Part shown: positions 13,490-21,221 of the stretch, one piece after another
Layout of the letters: the number at the start of each line of letters is the position of its first letter
Numbering within the stretch: position 1 is the first letter of the stretch
From: Tissierellia bacterium
GTDB taxonomy: Bacteria > Bacillota > Clostridia > Tissierellales > Tepidimicrobiaceae
Assembly (NCBI GenBank): GCA_012798935.1
Contig: JAAZMG010000090.1
Location: forward strand, 1 to 21,870
DNA: 21,870 bases
Direction of reading: 5' to 3'
The notes under the pieces: generated by a model
What the model was told of the DNA's origin: nothing
Seen by the model: only the letters and a program-made list of their open reading frames with translations
Databases searched by the model: none
Program-made: the position numbers and the translations under genes

Positions 13490-16087
13490 TTATCTCCAAA
13501 TTTTATAGATTGCATTTTCTGTAGATTTTCCATCTTCATTTGCTAAAATTATATAATATTCTCCTTCTGTAAAATTAATTCTAACACCATGATTTCCTTT
13601 TTCTTCTGTTGATTTTATATTTGCTGTCACATCTCCTTCTTTTGTATATATATCTACCGAGAAAGGAATATCGCTTTCAGCTATAAATTTGCAATTACTT
13701 AATGAATGTTCCACATAAGTTATTCTATCTTGACCCCATTTTTTATAAAAAGGGGTATCTTTTAAATATTTATCTGGCAATGCTTGGGTTTCATTAAATC
13801 TTTCATAATCAAGTTCATCTTCATATGGAATCTCAAATTTACCAATCATTACAAAGATAGACATACCTCTATCAACAGATATGTTTTCCCTATCCTTTCT
13901 TCCATATTCTTTCATGAGTTCAATATCATCTATATAAACTAATGTATTTGGTAAATCTTTTATTTCATATGCCAATTTTATATTATTATTTCTGTCTATA
14001 ATAAACTCATAGTATCTATTAGAAACATCTTTATTTTCTTGTACATAATATTGATCCAACGAGTAGTTGCCGTACATATTATATTTCCCTTTTATTAATG
14101 GAATTACAGAAGCACCACGATCAATATGATATTCTTTAGTTATTTCTTTGCTATCCTCTGAATTCCCTTCTTTTACTTTAATCTTTATAGGGAACACATG
14201 TGAATCTATCAAATCTATTTCTGATATTTGTCCTATTTCTGCTTTTCCCCCACCTTCAACATAAGCCATAGCATCATCTTTTGCATCTAAAATAGTATAA
14301 GTATCATATACAAATGATAAAGTGTCTTTTATAATATCTAATTGGTCCTTAAAGATATCATGTAAAGATATTTTTATTTTTCTTCCATGCTCTTCGTCTT
14401 CTATATATAAAGTGGCATAATCTTGGTGTTGTTCTTCGTCTGCATATCGTGATACAAGTTCTATGCTACCTATATTTTCTTTTTCCCCTACATAAATATC
14501 CCAACGGAAAACACCTTCCTCATCTTTAACTACTTCCCAATTTTCAGGAGTTTCTAATGTGAAAAAACTACTTCCTATTAATTTATAACCATCATTTTTT
14601 ACTGGTGGTCTACTTTCACTTTCTACTTTTACCGTATCTAATATTTTGTTTAAGTCTCTTTTCATTTCTTCATATTCTTTAGTAAGCTCAATATCTTCTA
14701 TATTAAATTGAACATCTGATGGCAACCTAACTAGGTAACTATATCCATTTTCTTTTAAAAATATTTTTTCAAAAGTTGGATATTGACTTACATCCTCTTC
14801 TGTTATTAAATCTCCTGGCTTTCTATATATTGTAAATAAAAGCCCTCCCCAATCATCTTCATAATTCTTTTTACTATACATATGTATCTCATCATCTTTT
14901 TCTTCTACAAAAAACCTGCCTTCCCAAGATTGAGGAAATGCTAAAGATAATTCTAAGTTTTTACTTTCATAATCTATTCCTATATCTTTGTTTTTACAGC
15001 TTACTAAAAGAGAAATTAATATTAGCGAAATAACTAATATTAGCACAATGTATGTTCCATTCTTTTTATTTTTTATCTCCAATATATTAGAAAATCTACT
15101 TTTAAGTATCTCTTTGCCATTTGTAAAACCTGTAGTAAAAATATAGTTGTTTTTATTATTACTAGATACAAGTTCCAATATTGTCTTACTGTATTCTTCC
15201 CTATAAACTATATCTTTATTTTCTATTACTTCCAAATCACAAGATAATTCTATATCTTCATTAGCCTTTTTCCCCATCAGGTGTACAAATGGATTAAACC
15301 AGTGTATAGATCTAGCTATTAAAATTATAAATTTATATAAAATATCTTTTTTCTTTATATGAATTAACTCATGTTTTAATATCATGTCTAATTGTTGTAT
15401 ACTAAAAGCTGTATTTGGTAGTAAAAGCTCTTTATTAAATAGACCTATAACAAATGGACTAACTATCAAAGGGCTAGTTTTAAGTTTAACATCTTTACTA
15501 ATATTCATATTTTCTTTGGCTTTACTAAATATTTCCAGTATTTCTTTATCTTTTACTAAAACACTATTTAATCTAATTTTTCTTTTAAAGCTATAATAAG
15601 TTAACATATGATATACAAAAAATACAAATACACCTATTAGCCATATAGATATTATAGTGTTTTCAATAGTAAAAAAATCCTTTAAATTTAATATATTTAA
15701 AGAACTAGTATGTCTAATATCTTTATTCATTTCTATATTTTCAATATTTACATTCTTATGAACATCTTGATTTAATATATCTATTTCTAGGTTTGAACTT
15801 TTATTTAACTCCGGGCTATAAATATCTAGATTGTTAGAAATAATATTCTCATTACTTCCGCTTTTTTCTGAACTTATGATATTAGGAGTCTTTATATTTA
15901 TTAAAGGCTCTTTAATAGTCATATCTATTGGAATTATTAAATAAATTCCAACTATTAACCAAATCCAATATCTCCATTTTACTTTATATTTTTTATCTAA
16001 TAGATTTGATAAAAGAATTATAATCCCAATTAAAATTGTTGCAAATAAGCTGGATACTAAAACATTAGTCCATATCTCTTTAATCAT
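13490..16087 (-). CDS. BlaR1-like M56 membrane metalloprotease with novel sensor region
   Basis: About 865 residues. Membrane helices lie near 5-28, 39-54, 143-165 and 345-363. The M56 protease site is HELIH (239-243) with downstream glutamates in EDIELSCD (277-284). After the last helix, which ends in LLVSCKN, comes a ~500-residue presumed extracellular part. It begins with two similar modules (F-x2-P-x-SWE/NWE, PsbP-like by eye), then two modules sharing a DRGxS motif (HIDRGASV and SVDRGMSI). No SxxK penicillin-binding motif is seen. ATG 16085-16087 is preferred, 6 nt after AGGTG; an in-frame GTG is at 16094-16096. It follows the repressor gene by a few bases, so it should sense a signal and inactivate that repressor. 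The ligand is unknown. Confidence 0.85.
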   Translation of the reverse strand: MIKEIWTNVLVSSLFATILIGIIILLSNLLDKKYKVKWRYWIWLIVGIYLIIPIDMTIKEPLINIKTPNIISSEKSGSNENIISNNLDIYSPELNKSSNLEIDILNQDVHKNVNIENIEMNKDIRHTSSLNILNLKDFFTIENTIISIWLIGVFVFFVYHMLTYYSFKRKIRLNSVLVKDKEILEIFSKAKENMNISKDVKLKTSPLIVSPFVIGLFNKELLLPNTAFSIQQLDMILKHELIHIKKKDILYKFIILIARSIHWFNPFVHLMGKKANEDIELSCDLEVIENKDIVYREEYSKTILELVSSNNKNNYIFTTGFTNGKEILKSRFSNILEIKNKKNGTYIVLILVISLILISLLVSCKNKDIGIDYESKNLELSLAFPQSWEGRFFVEEKDDEIHMYSKKNYEDDWGGLLFTIYRKPGDLITEEDVSQYPTFEKIFLKENGYSYLVRLPSDVQFNIEDIELTKEYEEMKRDLNKILDTVKVESESRPPVKNDGYKLIGSSFFTLETPENWEVVKDEEGVFRWDIYVGEKENIGSIELVSRYADEEQHQDYATLYIEDEEHGRKIKISLHDIFKDQLDIIKDTLSFVYDTYTILDAKDDAMAYVEGGGKAEIGQISEIDLIDSHVFPIKIKVKEGNSEDSKEITKEYHIDRGASVIPLIKGKYNMYGNYSLDQYYVQENKDVSNRYYEFIIDRNNNIKLAYEIKDLPNTLVYIDDIELMKEYGRKDRENISVDRGMSIFVMIGKFEIPYEDELDYERFNETQALPDKYLKDTPFYKKWGQDRITYVEHSLSNCKFIAESDIPFSVDIYTKEGDVTANIKSTEEKGNHGVRINFTEGEYYIILANEDGKSTENAIYKIWR

Positions 16088-16096
16088 TATTTTCAC

Positions 16097-16477
16097 CTAC
16101 TTTCCATTATCTATATTAGTCTTTTTTTCAATAAACTCTTTTAGTTCTTTTAAATCCTCATCATCTATTACCTCATTATCGTAAAATCCTGCTATCATAT
16201 TTTTTATTGAATTATTATAAAACTTCTCTAAAAAACCTTTATTTTCATCTTTTAAATAGTCCTTTTCTTTTACTAAAGGAGTATAGATATTGTTCCTGCC
16301 TTCTTTTTCACATTTTATATAACCTTTATCTACTAACCTAGAAAGAAAATTTAAAACCGTTGTCTGTGCCCAATTTTTATCTTCCATAGCTTTAGCTACA
16401 TAAGATGAACCTACAGATTTTTCTGCCCTCCATATAGCTAACATTATATCTAATTCATTATCCGATAGCTTTTTCAT
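16097..16477 (-). CDS. BlaI/MecI-family transcriptional repressor
   Basis: A 126-residue winged-helix protein of the BlaI/MecI/CopY family. The DNA-binding part (~4-72) includes LSDNELDIMLAIW and the recognition region WAQTTVLNFLSRLVDKGYI (36-54). The C-terminal dimerisation helices follow. MecI and BlaI are cut by their M56 partner at an Asn-Phe bond; the aligned position here reads IAGFYDN, so Gly97-Phe98 replaces Asn-Phe. The ATG has AGGAGGG 5 nt upstream. The gene precedes the BlaR1-like gene, and its promoter contains two BlaI-type operators, indicating autorepression. No other operator copy was found in the window by eye, so targets outside the window are likely. Confidence 0.93.
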   Translation of the reverse strand: MKKLSDNELDIMLAIWRAEKSVGSSYVAKAMEDKNWAQTTVLNFLSRLVDKGYIKCEKEGRNNIYTPLVKEKDYLKDENKGFLEKFYNNSIKNMIAGFYDNEVIDDEDLKELKEFIEKKTNIDNGK

Positions 16478-16493
16478 GTAATCCCTCCTGTTT

Positions 16494-16503
16494 TACATTT
16501 GTA
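16494..16503. promoter_or_regulatory. BlaI-type operator, repressor-proximal
   Basis: TACATTTGTA matches the TACAnnTGTA core of BlaI/MecI operators, with flanking bases TTT and GAA extending partial symmetry. It lies between the -10 box and the repressor's ribosome site, 28 bp centre to centre from the second operator. Confidence 0.75.
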
Positions 16504-16517
16504 GAATGCTTATATAT

Positions 16518-16535
16518 ATTCTACACTTGTAGAAT
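16518..16535. promoter_or_regulatory. BlaI-type operator over the promoter
   Basis: ATTCTACA and TGTAGAAT form a perfect 8-bp dyad around CT, containing the TACAnnTGTA core. The site covers the -10 and half of the promoter spacer, so a bound repressor should block RNA polymerase. Confidence 0.85.
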
Positions 16536-16546
16536 ATATATGTCAA
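16518..16546 (-). promoter_or_regulatory. Promoter of the blaI/blaR1-like operon
   Basis: On the minus strand TTGACA (16541-16546) is followed by exactly 17 nt and TAGAAT (16518-16523). This near-consensus sigma-A promoter is interleaved with the distal operator. Confidence 0.85.
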
Positions 16547-16597
16547 GAAAATAATATTTAATACACAATATATAAATGATGTGTCGCTATGCTTCAC

Positions 16598-16627
16598 AAT
16601 TAGTGCGACGTCTACGTCGCACTAATT
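16598..16627. repeat. Perfect 30-bp palindrome, GC-rich core
   Basis: AATTAGTGCGACGT and ACGTCGCACTAATT are perfect 14-bp arms around CT. The GC-rich core stands out in AT-rich DNA. No U-tract follows on either strand, so it is a poor terminator. It could be a dispersed hairpin repeat or a transposon-end hairpin. The stop codon of the frame-shifted reading of the adjacent small membrane gene (16622-16624) falls inside the right arm. Confidence 0.7.
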
Positions 16628-16682
16628 TACTACTACGTATTTTATCAAATTTCTTATTTTTTCTGCTAATTCATCATACTTC

Positions 16683-16925
16683 TTATCTGATATTATCTAT
16701 TGACTTGATTAAAAAAACATCTGATAATATGTTAAAAATAACATATATAATTGTCCCTATTAAAATTATTGGTAAAATTAATGCTGAATAGCTTGCAGAA
16801 CCTCCTTGTAAAAGATATCCTTCAAATTCCTCCCATTTTACAATCATTTTGAACATCATTGTCATTATAGTAATTATTTTTCCTACACAAAATGTTCTTG
16901 AAATATAAAAATACTTATTATTCAT
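16683..16925 (-). CDS. Small membrane protein, probably frameshifted at its C-terminus
   Basis: An 80-residue frame starting at ATG 16923-16925 with GAAGGG 5 nt upstream. It has a hydrophobic stretch near 12-30 and a clear helix near 48-66 (SALILPIILIGTIIYVIFNI). The frame ends ...LIKSIDNIR-stop. In another frame, starting at 16690, the sequence continues with SDKKYDELAEKIRNLIKYV and stops at 16622, a natural amphipathic continuation of the same protein. A small indel in the AT repeat near 16690 therefore probably cut the C-terminus by about 20 residues. I do not recognise the family; function unknown. Confidence 0.5.
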   Translation of the reverse strand: MNNKYFYISRTFCVGKIITIMTMMFKMIVKWEEFEGYLLQGGSASYSALILPIILIGTIIYVIFNILSDVFLIKSIDNIR

Positions 16926-17377
16926 ATTTTCCCTTCTTTCCAAGTTTTTCGCCTCCACCCAAATGGCATACACTTTTACTAGTAGCAGTTTCAAAATGAA
17001 GTATAAAGAAACACAATTTTTTAATTCCTACTCTAGTTATAGCTATTTCGAGACCGATTTTCCCAACAAGCATAGAAGCCAATCAGGATATAGATAACAC
17101 AAGCAATCTGATTGCGTTTATGAGAATGTGTCAAAGCTGAAACATTATGAATAAGAATGTCATGGCAATAATGGTTATAAAAAAATAGGAGAAAGTCTCC
17201 CAACTATAGGCCTTCCTCCTAAATCCAACTTCTTTTTTTATATCCAATTATATTATGATTACAACCAAATATTTCAAAAATATAATCCAATATTTAGATT
17301 TAGGAAAAGAAATTTATGTTTCTCCTATATATATGGTTGCAAATAAAAAGTATCATAAATCTACGCCAAGCTTTTTA
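16926..17377. other. Intergenic stretch with degraded hydrophobic coding traces
   Basis: No intact gene is visible. On the minus strand around 17040-17225, two frames give fragments that look like one decayed membrane protein: AYSWETFSYFFITIIAMTF in one, and HSHKRNQIACVIYILIGFYA in another, separated by a stop and a frame change. I cannot name the family. A terminator-like hairpin sits at 17177-17201, and the rest is AT-rich. Confidence 0.3.
17177..17201 (-). terminator. Terminator-like hairpin with T-run
   Basis: On the minus strand GGAGA-CTT-TCTCC is a short 5-bp stem followed by TATTTTTTTAT. The stem is short, so termination would be weak. It lies about 180 nt downstream of the broken radical SAM gene. 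Confidence 0.4.
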
Positions 17378-17854
17378 TTACTTATTGCAAACTTTTATTA
17401 TTTCATCTATTAATCTTTCTTTATCTTGTGGCAATGTACCTTTTATATTAATTATATTTGTTGGATGTGTTGTATCAAATATCATTGGCTTCTTAGGTTC
17501 GAGATTTTTTTAAAGTCTTTTTATTTCTACTACTCGTTCGTTTCCATATGGAGGAATAAAAGCACCTCTTTTTACCATATTGTTTAACTCCGTTCCAGCA
17601 AAAACTGTTAGATTCATGGTAATAACTTTATTTGTTATAAACTGATTAATCATTTTAGCAGTTGCAACAGCATTATCTACCGATTCACCCTTACCGGCTA
17701 TTCCATAAACAATAATAGAGTTAAATGGTATCTTTGCTTCATTAAGTTTCTTTGCTTGTTTAATTGCCTCATTTTCAGTATAGATATATCCATTTAGCAA
17801 TTGCGTTTCTATGTCAGAAAATGGAACTTCACAGTATCTATCATTTTTATACAT
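17378..17854 (-). pseudogene. Radical SAM enzyme remnant
   Basis: The fragment begins MYKNDRYCEVPFSDIE, which in radical SAM proteins of this class directly follows the CxxxCxxC cluster motif; that motif and everything before it are absent. About 15 residues later it jumps to GYIYTENEAIKQAKKLNEA, apparently losing roughly 90 residues of the barrel. It then continues with VYGIAGKGESVDNAVATAKM and VFAGTELNNMVKRGAF. An in-frame TAA at 17510-17512 follows EIKRL, and the frame then runs on as KNLEPKKPMIFDTTHPTN and IKGTLPQDKERLIDEII to a second stop at 17378-17380. Truncation, internal deletion and a nonsense codon together indicate a dead gene. The deletion size is my estimate from memory of the family. 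Confidence 0.75.
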
Positions 17855-17858
17855 AATT

Positions 17859-17905
17859 CCTGATTTCCTAAAACTTAGACAATTATACGTCTAACCCAAA
17901 TCAGG
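17859..17905. repeat. Nested inverted repeat at the truncation point of the radical SAM remnant
   Basis: CCTGATTT (17859-17866) pairs with AAATCAGG (17898-17905), and inside it TTAGAC (17875-17880) pairs with GTCTAA (17889-17894). It starts 5 bp from the first codon of the radical SAM fragment. It may be a scar or end of an element that removed the 5' part of the gene. Confidence 0.4.
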
Positions 17906-17963
17906 CTTTTCACCTACCTTTCCTTATAACTCATTGAATTGTGTAGATGTGCGGAATGTGCTC

Positions 17964-18360
17964 TTATGATGTGCTCCAGTTTTCCAGTAGATAAAAAAGG
18001 ACAATAAGGAACGATACTGTCTGAGCAATAGAAATACGGATCACTTGTAATTCATCCACACCAGAAGTTGTTACAATATGTAAAATATTAATGATAGTGT
18101 TATTAAGAAAGTGGTCAGTCATAGGCATCCAGAGTGAGCCAGTAATTTTAGCAAGTAAACAAAACTTTGCTCCGGTAATCCCTGTTGTTAAGATAAGCAT
18201 TAGTGCTCCCTGTTGTACTCATCTTTCCATCCAACAGACTTCGCGCAGGAGCTACTATATGCCAGACTCCAAAGAGGATGGATGATATAATAACGGCATT
18301 AGTAAATGAGTATTTCATTTCCGGAAGCTTGATAAACAAGCCACGAAAAGTTTTCTCCTT
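17964..18360 (-). pseudogene. CPBP-family intramembrane protease (CAAX/bacteriocin-processing type) remnant
   Basis: The remnant begins KEKTFRGLFIKLPEM, where FRG is the end of the EExxxR motif with the first glutamate lost and upstream helices missing. It continues with SILFGVWHIVAPARSL, holding the second-motif histidine. After STTG the frame breaks: a run of three G (18208-18210 on the plus strand as CCC) looks one base too long. In the other frame the protein resumes as ALMLILTTGITGAKF and ends with PMTDHFLNNTIINI, the last family motif. So it is truncated at the N-terminus and frameshifted. Intact members are membrane proteases linked to bacteriocin self-immunity or maturation. Confidence 0.75.
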
Positions 18361-18421
18361 AATATAATATTTTATTATATTATCAATATATCAAGTAGTA
18401 ATACAAGTTATAAATATATAA

Positions 18422-18458
18422 ATTAAAATCCCGAATTTTGAAAAATCGGGATTTTAAT
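18422..18458. terminator. Strong hairpin terminator after oleate hydratase
   Basis: ATTAAAATCCCGA (18422-18434) and TCGGGATTTTAAT (18446-18458) form a perfect 13-bp stem, and the loop bases TTTT/AAAA can extend it. T-rich DNA follows on the minus strand. It lies 24 nt beyond the oleate hydratase stop and is symmetric enough to work both ways. Confidence 0.85.
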
Positions 18459-18482
18459 CAAATTATCTAATGCTAGATACCT

Positions 18483-20276
18483 TTAGATGATTCCATATTC
18501 TTTCAATAGCTCTTCAATGTCTGTTCCTGCTATTTGTTTTAAAATTTTACGTTTAGTCATTGGAGGCAAATCAATTTTTAGTTTTTCTCCATCTAGTAAA
18601 GCTATAGCTGCATTTAACAAATAGCGGATATCATATCTAGAAGCATATACTTCAGGAACTCCCTTTTCAACTCCAGTCAATACATATACTGCTTCCATTG
18701 CTGTACGTCCTGAGTACTCGATAGTAAATACAGTATCACGTCCTGGATCATCCAAAGTTTCTGCAAATTGTCCAAGGAAAGCAAAGTTTACTGCATTCTT
18801 TGGTACAACATAAGGACGATCTCCAAATTCACGAGGCATAAATTGAGATGTGATAAATGGCATCATAACAGGAATTGCAGTGCAGCTTTCCGCTAATTCT
18901 TCTATTTTATCTGTAGGAACTCCTATATGATATAACCATTCTTTTGTTATTTCCCTACCAGTACAATCCCTCAAAGGTTTTTTAATGTAGTCTCCAGGAA
19001 CATCGGTAAACAAACCATATACCCAAACAACAACATCTTTTTGAGGTTGACCATAGTATTGTTCTTGACGGTTTATGGTCCAACTCATCAACCATGAAGA
19101 GTCACGTGCCGTAACTATACCACCTGTTACAGTGCGTCCACTATATGGGGAACGTTTTGTAATCTTTTCAATGTATCCAGGAACACGTTCATCATGACAA
19201 GTTACTGTACAAGACTCCCAATTAGACTTTTCTGGGTCTGTACAGAATTTATCTGGATTTCCAAACTCATCACATTGAGCCGCTATATTTCTCCACAATG
19301 TCCAACATCCTTTTGCTTCCTTGTTAAATGAAGCAGGAGTATTGTCATCACCATATCCAGAACCTTCAGTCATAGAACCATTAGTGATAAATACTAAGTC
19401 ATTTTCTGTTAAGTCAATAGAAATATCATTTCCATTTTTATCTGTTGCAACTATTTTCTTTGCAACTTTTTTGTCGTCTGAAATTGAGAACTCAACGTTA
19501 TTAACAGTAACTCCATATTCAAATTTAGCACCATGATCTTCCAAATATTTAACCATAGGTTTTACAAATGAAGTGTATTGATCATGACGTGAAAATTGTA
19601 AAGCAGAAAGATTTGCTAAGCCGTCAACATGATGAATGAAACGATTCATATACATTTTCATCTCTAAAGCACTATGCCAATTCTCAAAAGCGAACATTGT
19701 TCTCCAATATGTCCAAAAATCAGTGTTTAAAAGCTCCTCAGAAAAAATATCTTCAATAGATTTATTTTGAAGTTCTTCATCTGACATGCTTGCAAAAGCC
19801 GCTAATTCTTTTGCCAAGTCTTGACCCAAATTAAATTTTCCATTGTCATAGCGTTCGCCTTGATTATGAGTAATACGACAATTGCTGAAGTTTGGATCAT
19901 CATAATTTGTATAATAAAAATGATCTAACACGGTCATATTAGGATCTTCTGTAGATGGTAAGGAACTAAACAAATCCCATAAAACCTCAAAGTGATGTCC
20001 CTGTTCACGTCCACCACGTGCCACATAACCAATGTTTTGGCGAACTTGGCCGTCCAAAGATCCTCCAGGAATATCTAATTGCTCTAAAAAAGTAATCTTA
20101 CTTCCATCCATGTGAGCATCACGAATCAAAAAACATCCCGCGGCTAATGAAGCAATTCCAGTTCCAACTAAATAAGCTTTTTTGTTTTCAATCCCTTTAG
20201 GCTTTCTTGCATTTACTAAAGAATGATAGTTCCCATTTGTAAGTGTAAGTCTGTCATCATGTGTTTTTAATTTCAT
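18483..20276 (-). CDS. ohyA: Oleate hydratase (myosin-cross-reactive antigen family)
   Basis: A 597-residue FAD enzyme that adds water to the cis-9 double bond of oleic and related acids to give 10-hydroxy fatty acids, detoxifying unsaturated fatty acids. Visible are the Rossmann loop GTGIASLAAGCF (38-49), the FAD-ribose region FLEQLDIPGGSLDG (63-76), and the catalytic-loop motif RGGREQGHHFEVLWD (88-102), where Glu91 should be the residue that activates water by comparison with known hydratases. Length is normal. The ATG has GGGAGAG 6 nt upstream. The gene looks richer in G+C and less codon-biased than its neighbours, hinting at acquisition. A TetR-type gene lies upstream on the same strand with a large dyad between, suggesting control by it. 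Confidence 0.96.
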   Translation of the reverse strand: MKLKTHDDRLTLTNGNYHSLVNARKPKGIENKKAYLVGTGIASLAAGCFLIRDAHMDGSKITFLEQLDIPGGSLDGQVRQNIGYVARGGREQGHHFEVLWDLFSSLPSTEDPNMTVLDHFYYTNYDDPNFSNCRITHNQGERYDNGKFNLGQDLAKELAAFASMSDEELQNKSIEDIFSEELLNTDFWTYWRTMFAFENWHSALEMKMYMNRFIHHVDGLANLSALQFSRHDQYTSFVKPMVKYLEDHGAKFEYGVTVNNVEFSISDDKKVAKKIVATDKNGNDISIDLTENDLVFITNGSMTEGSGYGDDNTPASFNKEAKGCWTLWRNIAAQCDEFGNPDKFCTDPEKSNWESCTVTCHDERVPGYIEKITKRSPYSGRTVTGGIVTARDSSWLMSWTINRQEQYYGQPQKDVVVWVYGLFTDVPGDYIKKPLRDCTGREITKEWLYHIGVPTDKIEELAESCTAIPVMMPFITSQFMPREFGDRPYVVPKNAVNFAFLGQFAETLDDPGRDTVFTIEYSGRTAMEAVYVLTGVEKGVPEVYASRYDIRYLLNAAIALLDGEKLKIDLPPMTKRKILKQIAGTDIEELLKEYGII

Positions 20277-20373
20277 TTTATACTCTCCCTTCTCTTTTTT
20301 AATAGCCTTCTAAATCCGACTATTATATTGAAATTTGTTTAAACTTATTGTATAGCTTTTTTATAGCTTTTAC

Positions 20374-20379
20374 ATTATA
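20374..20379 (-). promoter_or_regulatory. -10 box of the oleate hydratase promoter
   Basis: The minus strand reads TATAAT about 98 nt before the start codon. The matching -35 region (weak TTCGAA at 16-nt spacing) falls inside the 33-bp dyad, so a protein bound there would cover the promoter. Confidence 0.55.
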
Positions 20380-20385
20380 TAATCG

Positions 20386-20418
20386 AACTGCGGTGTTCGA
20401 ATTTCGAACACCGCAGTT
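20386..20418. promoter_or_regulatory. Perfect 33-bp dyad, likely TetR operator (or terminator)
   Basis: AACTGCGGTGTTCGAA and TTCGAACACCGCAGTT are perfect 16-bp arms around one T. It lies between the TetR-type stop and oleate hydratase and covers the -35 region of the latter. No T-run follows on the minus strand, which favours a protein-binding site, but the long stem could also end the tetR transcript. Both roles may be combined. Confidence 0.6.
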
Positions 20419-20454
20419 TATTTGCTTAATTTTTAGGCATTGGAATTAAAGTGA

Positions 20455-21057
20455 CTAATATGAAAAGAATCTCCGATTATTTTCTTGCCAGATATCATTC
20501 AAACCAGCACTTCGCTTAAGGGATAGGGTAATATTTCCATCGAAGAGCTGCCCTATTCGTCTAATGATAGTATCAGGGTCTTCCTTCATTCCAGAAGCAA
20601 TCCAACGTAATACCATTTCAGTAAGGGCGCACTGATAAAAGGAAGCAATCAGTTTTTTGTCTCCCGAAGAGGCTGAAATACCGTCGCTTACTCTATCAAC
20701 ATACTGGATCATAACATTTCCTGATACATTATACATATAGTTCTCTAATTCTTCTCGCTGCATAGAATTATACACATGATAAATAGCTTTTTTATTTTGT
20801 AAAGCAAATTTAGCAGCCAAAAGAAAGCTCTCCTCCCAAGAAAGTGTATCATTATATTCATCAATGACTGTCCCAAGTTCTGTTTGAAAGATTTCTGACA
20901 AAATTTCATATATATCTGTGTAGTGATAATAAAAAGTATTTCTATTAATCTCACATTCTTCAGTAATAGCCGTAACTGTGATTTTGTCAAGTGGACGTTC
21001 ATTTAGCATCTTTATGAATACCTCGCGAATCATTTTTTTGGTATATTGTTGTACCAA
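20455..21057 (-). CDS. TetR-family transcriptional regulator
   Basis: A 200-residue regulator. The N-terminal helix-turn-helix is clear: TKKMIREVFIKMLNERPLDK, then ITVTAITEECEINRNTFYYHY, the TetR recognition signature with the FYYHY end. The C-terminal ligand domain resembles the TetR_C groups seen in dihydroxyacetone-kinase-type or fatty-acid regulators but is not specific. The open frame reaches 21102, but TTG 21055-21057 is chosen, 7 nt after GGAGG. It is upstream of oleate hydratase in the same direction, with a 33-bp dyad between them. Sensing of unsaturated fatty acids is inferred from this context. Confidence 0.9.
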   Translation of the reverse strand: MVQQYTKKMIREVFIKMLNERPLDKITVTAITEECEINRNTFYYHYTDIYEILSEIFQTELGTVIDEYNDTLSWEESFLLAAKFALQNKKAIYHVYNSMQREELENYMYNVSGNVMIQYVDRVSDGISASSGDKKLIASFYQCALTEMVLRWIASGMKEDPDTIIRRIGQLFDGNITLSLKRSAGLNDIWQENNRRFFSY

Positions 21058-21092
21058 ATTACCACCTCCGTAATGCTTTATCTGTATTAAAG

Positions 21093-21122
21093 ATTTTAAC
21101 ACATAGTGAGTTGAGAGTACAA
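21093..21122 (-). promoter_or_regulatory. Possible promoter of the TetR-type gene
   Basis: On the minus strand TTGTAC (21117-21122) and TAAAAT (21093-21098) are 18 nt apart, and TG one base before the -10 makes it an extended type. It lies about 40 nt upstream of the TTG start. Confidence 0.4.
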
Positions 21123-21221
21123 TAATAATGTCGTAAGTAGATAGTAGTTCCTTGATGACAGGGTATATTTCTGAAGCTCTAGCAATTCTACCACATTTTT
21201 TGAACCTTCCATTCCCATCAA

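Noticed and set aside
16598..16627. Palindrome as an intrinsic terminator of the small membrane gene
   Set aside because: No T-run follows on either strand, so a repeat or mobile hairpin is a better reading.
17040..17225. Possible transposase remnant
   Set aside because: The translated fragments are hydrophobic and show no DDE or HUH motifs; I could not support a transposase.
17316..17513. 65-codon plus-strand frame
   Set aside because: It is antisense to the 3' end of the radical SAM remnant, whose minus-strand translation matches the family.
18091..18285. 64-codon plus-strand frame
   Set aside because: It lies opposite the CPBP remnant, which carries the recognisable motifs.
20745..21002. 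85-codon minus-strand frame within the TetR gene
   Set aside because: It is another frame of the same strand inside a clear TetR coding sequence.
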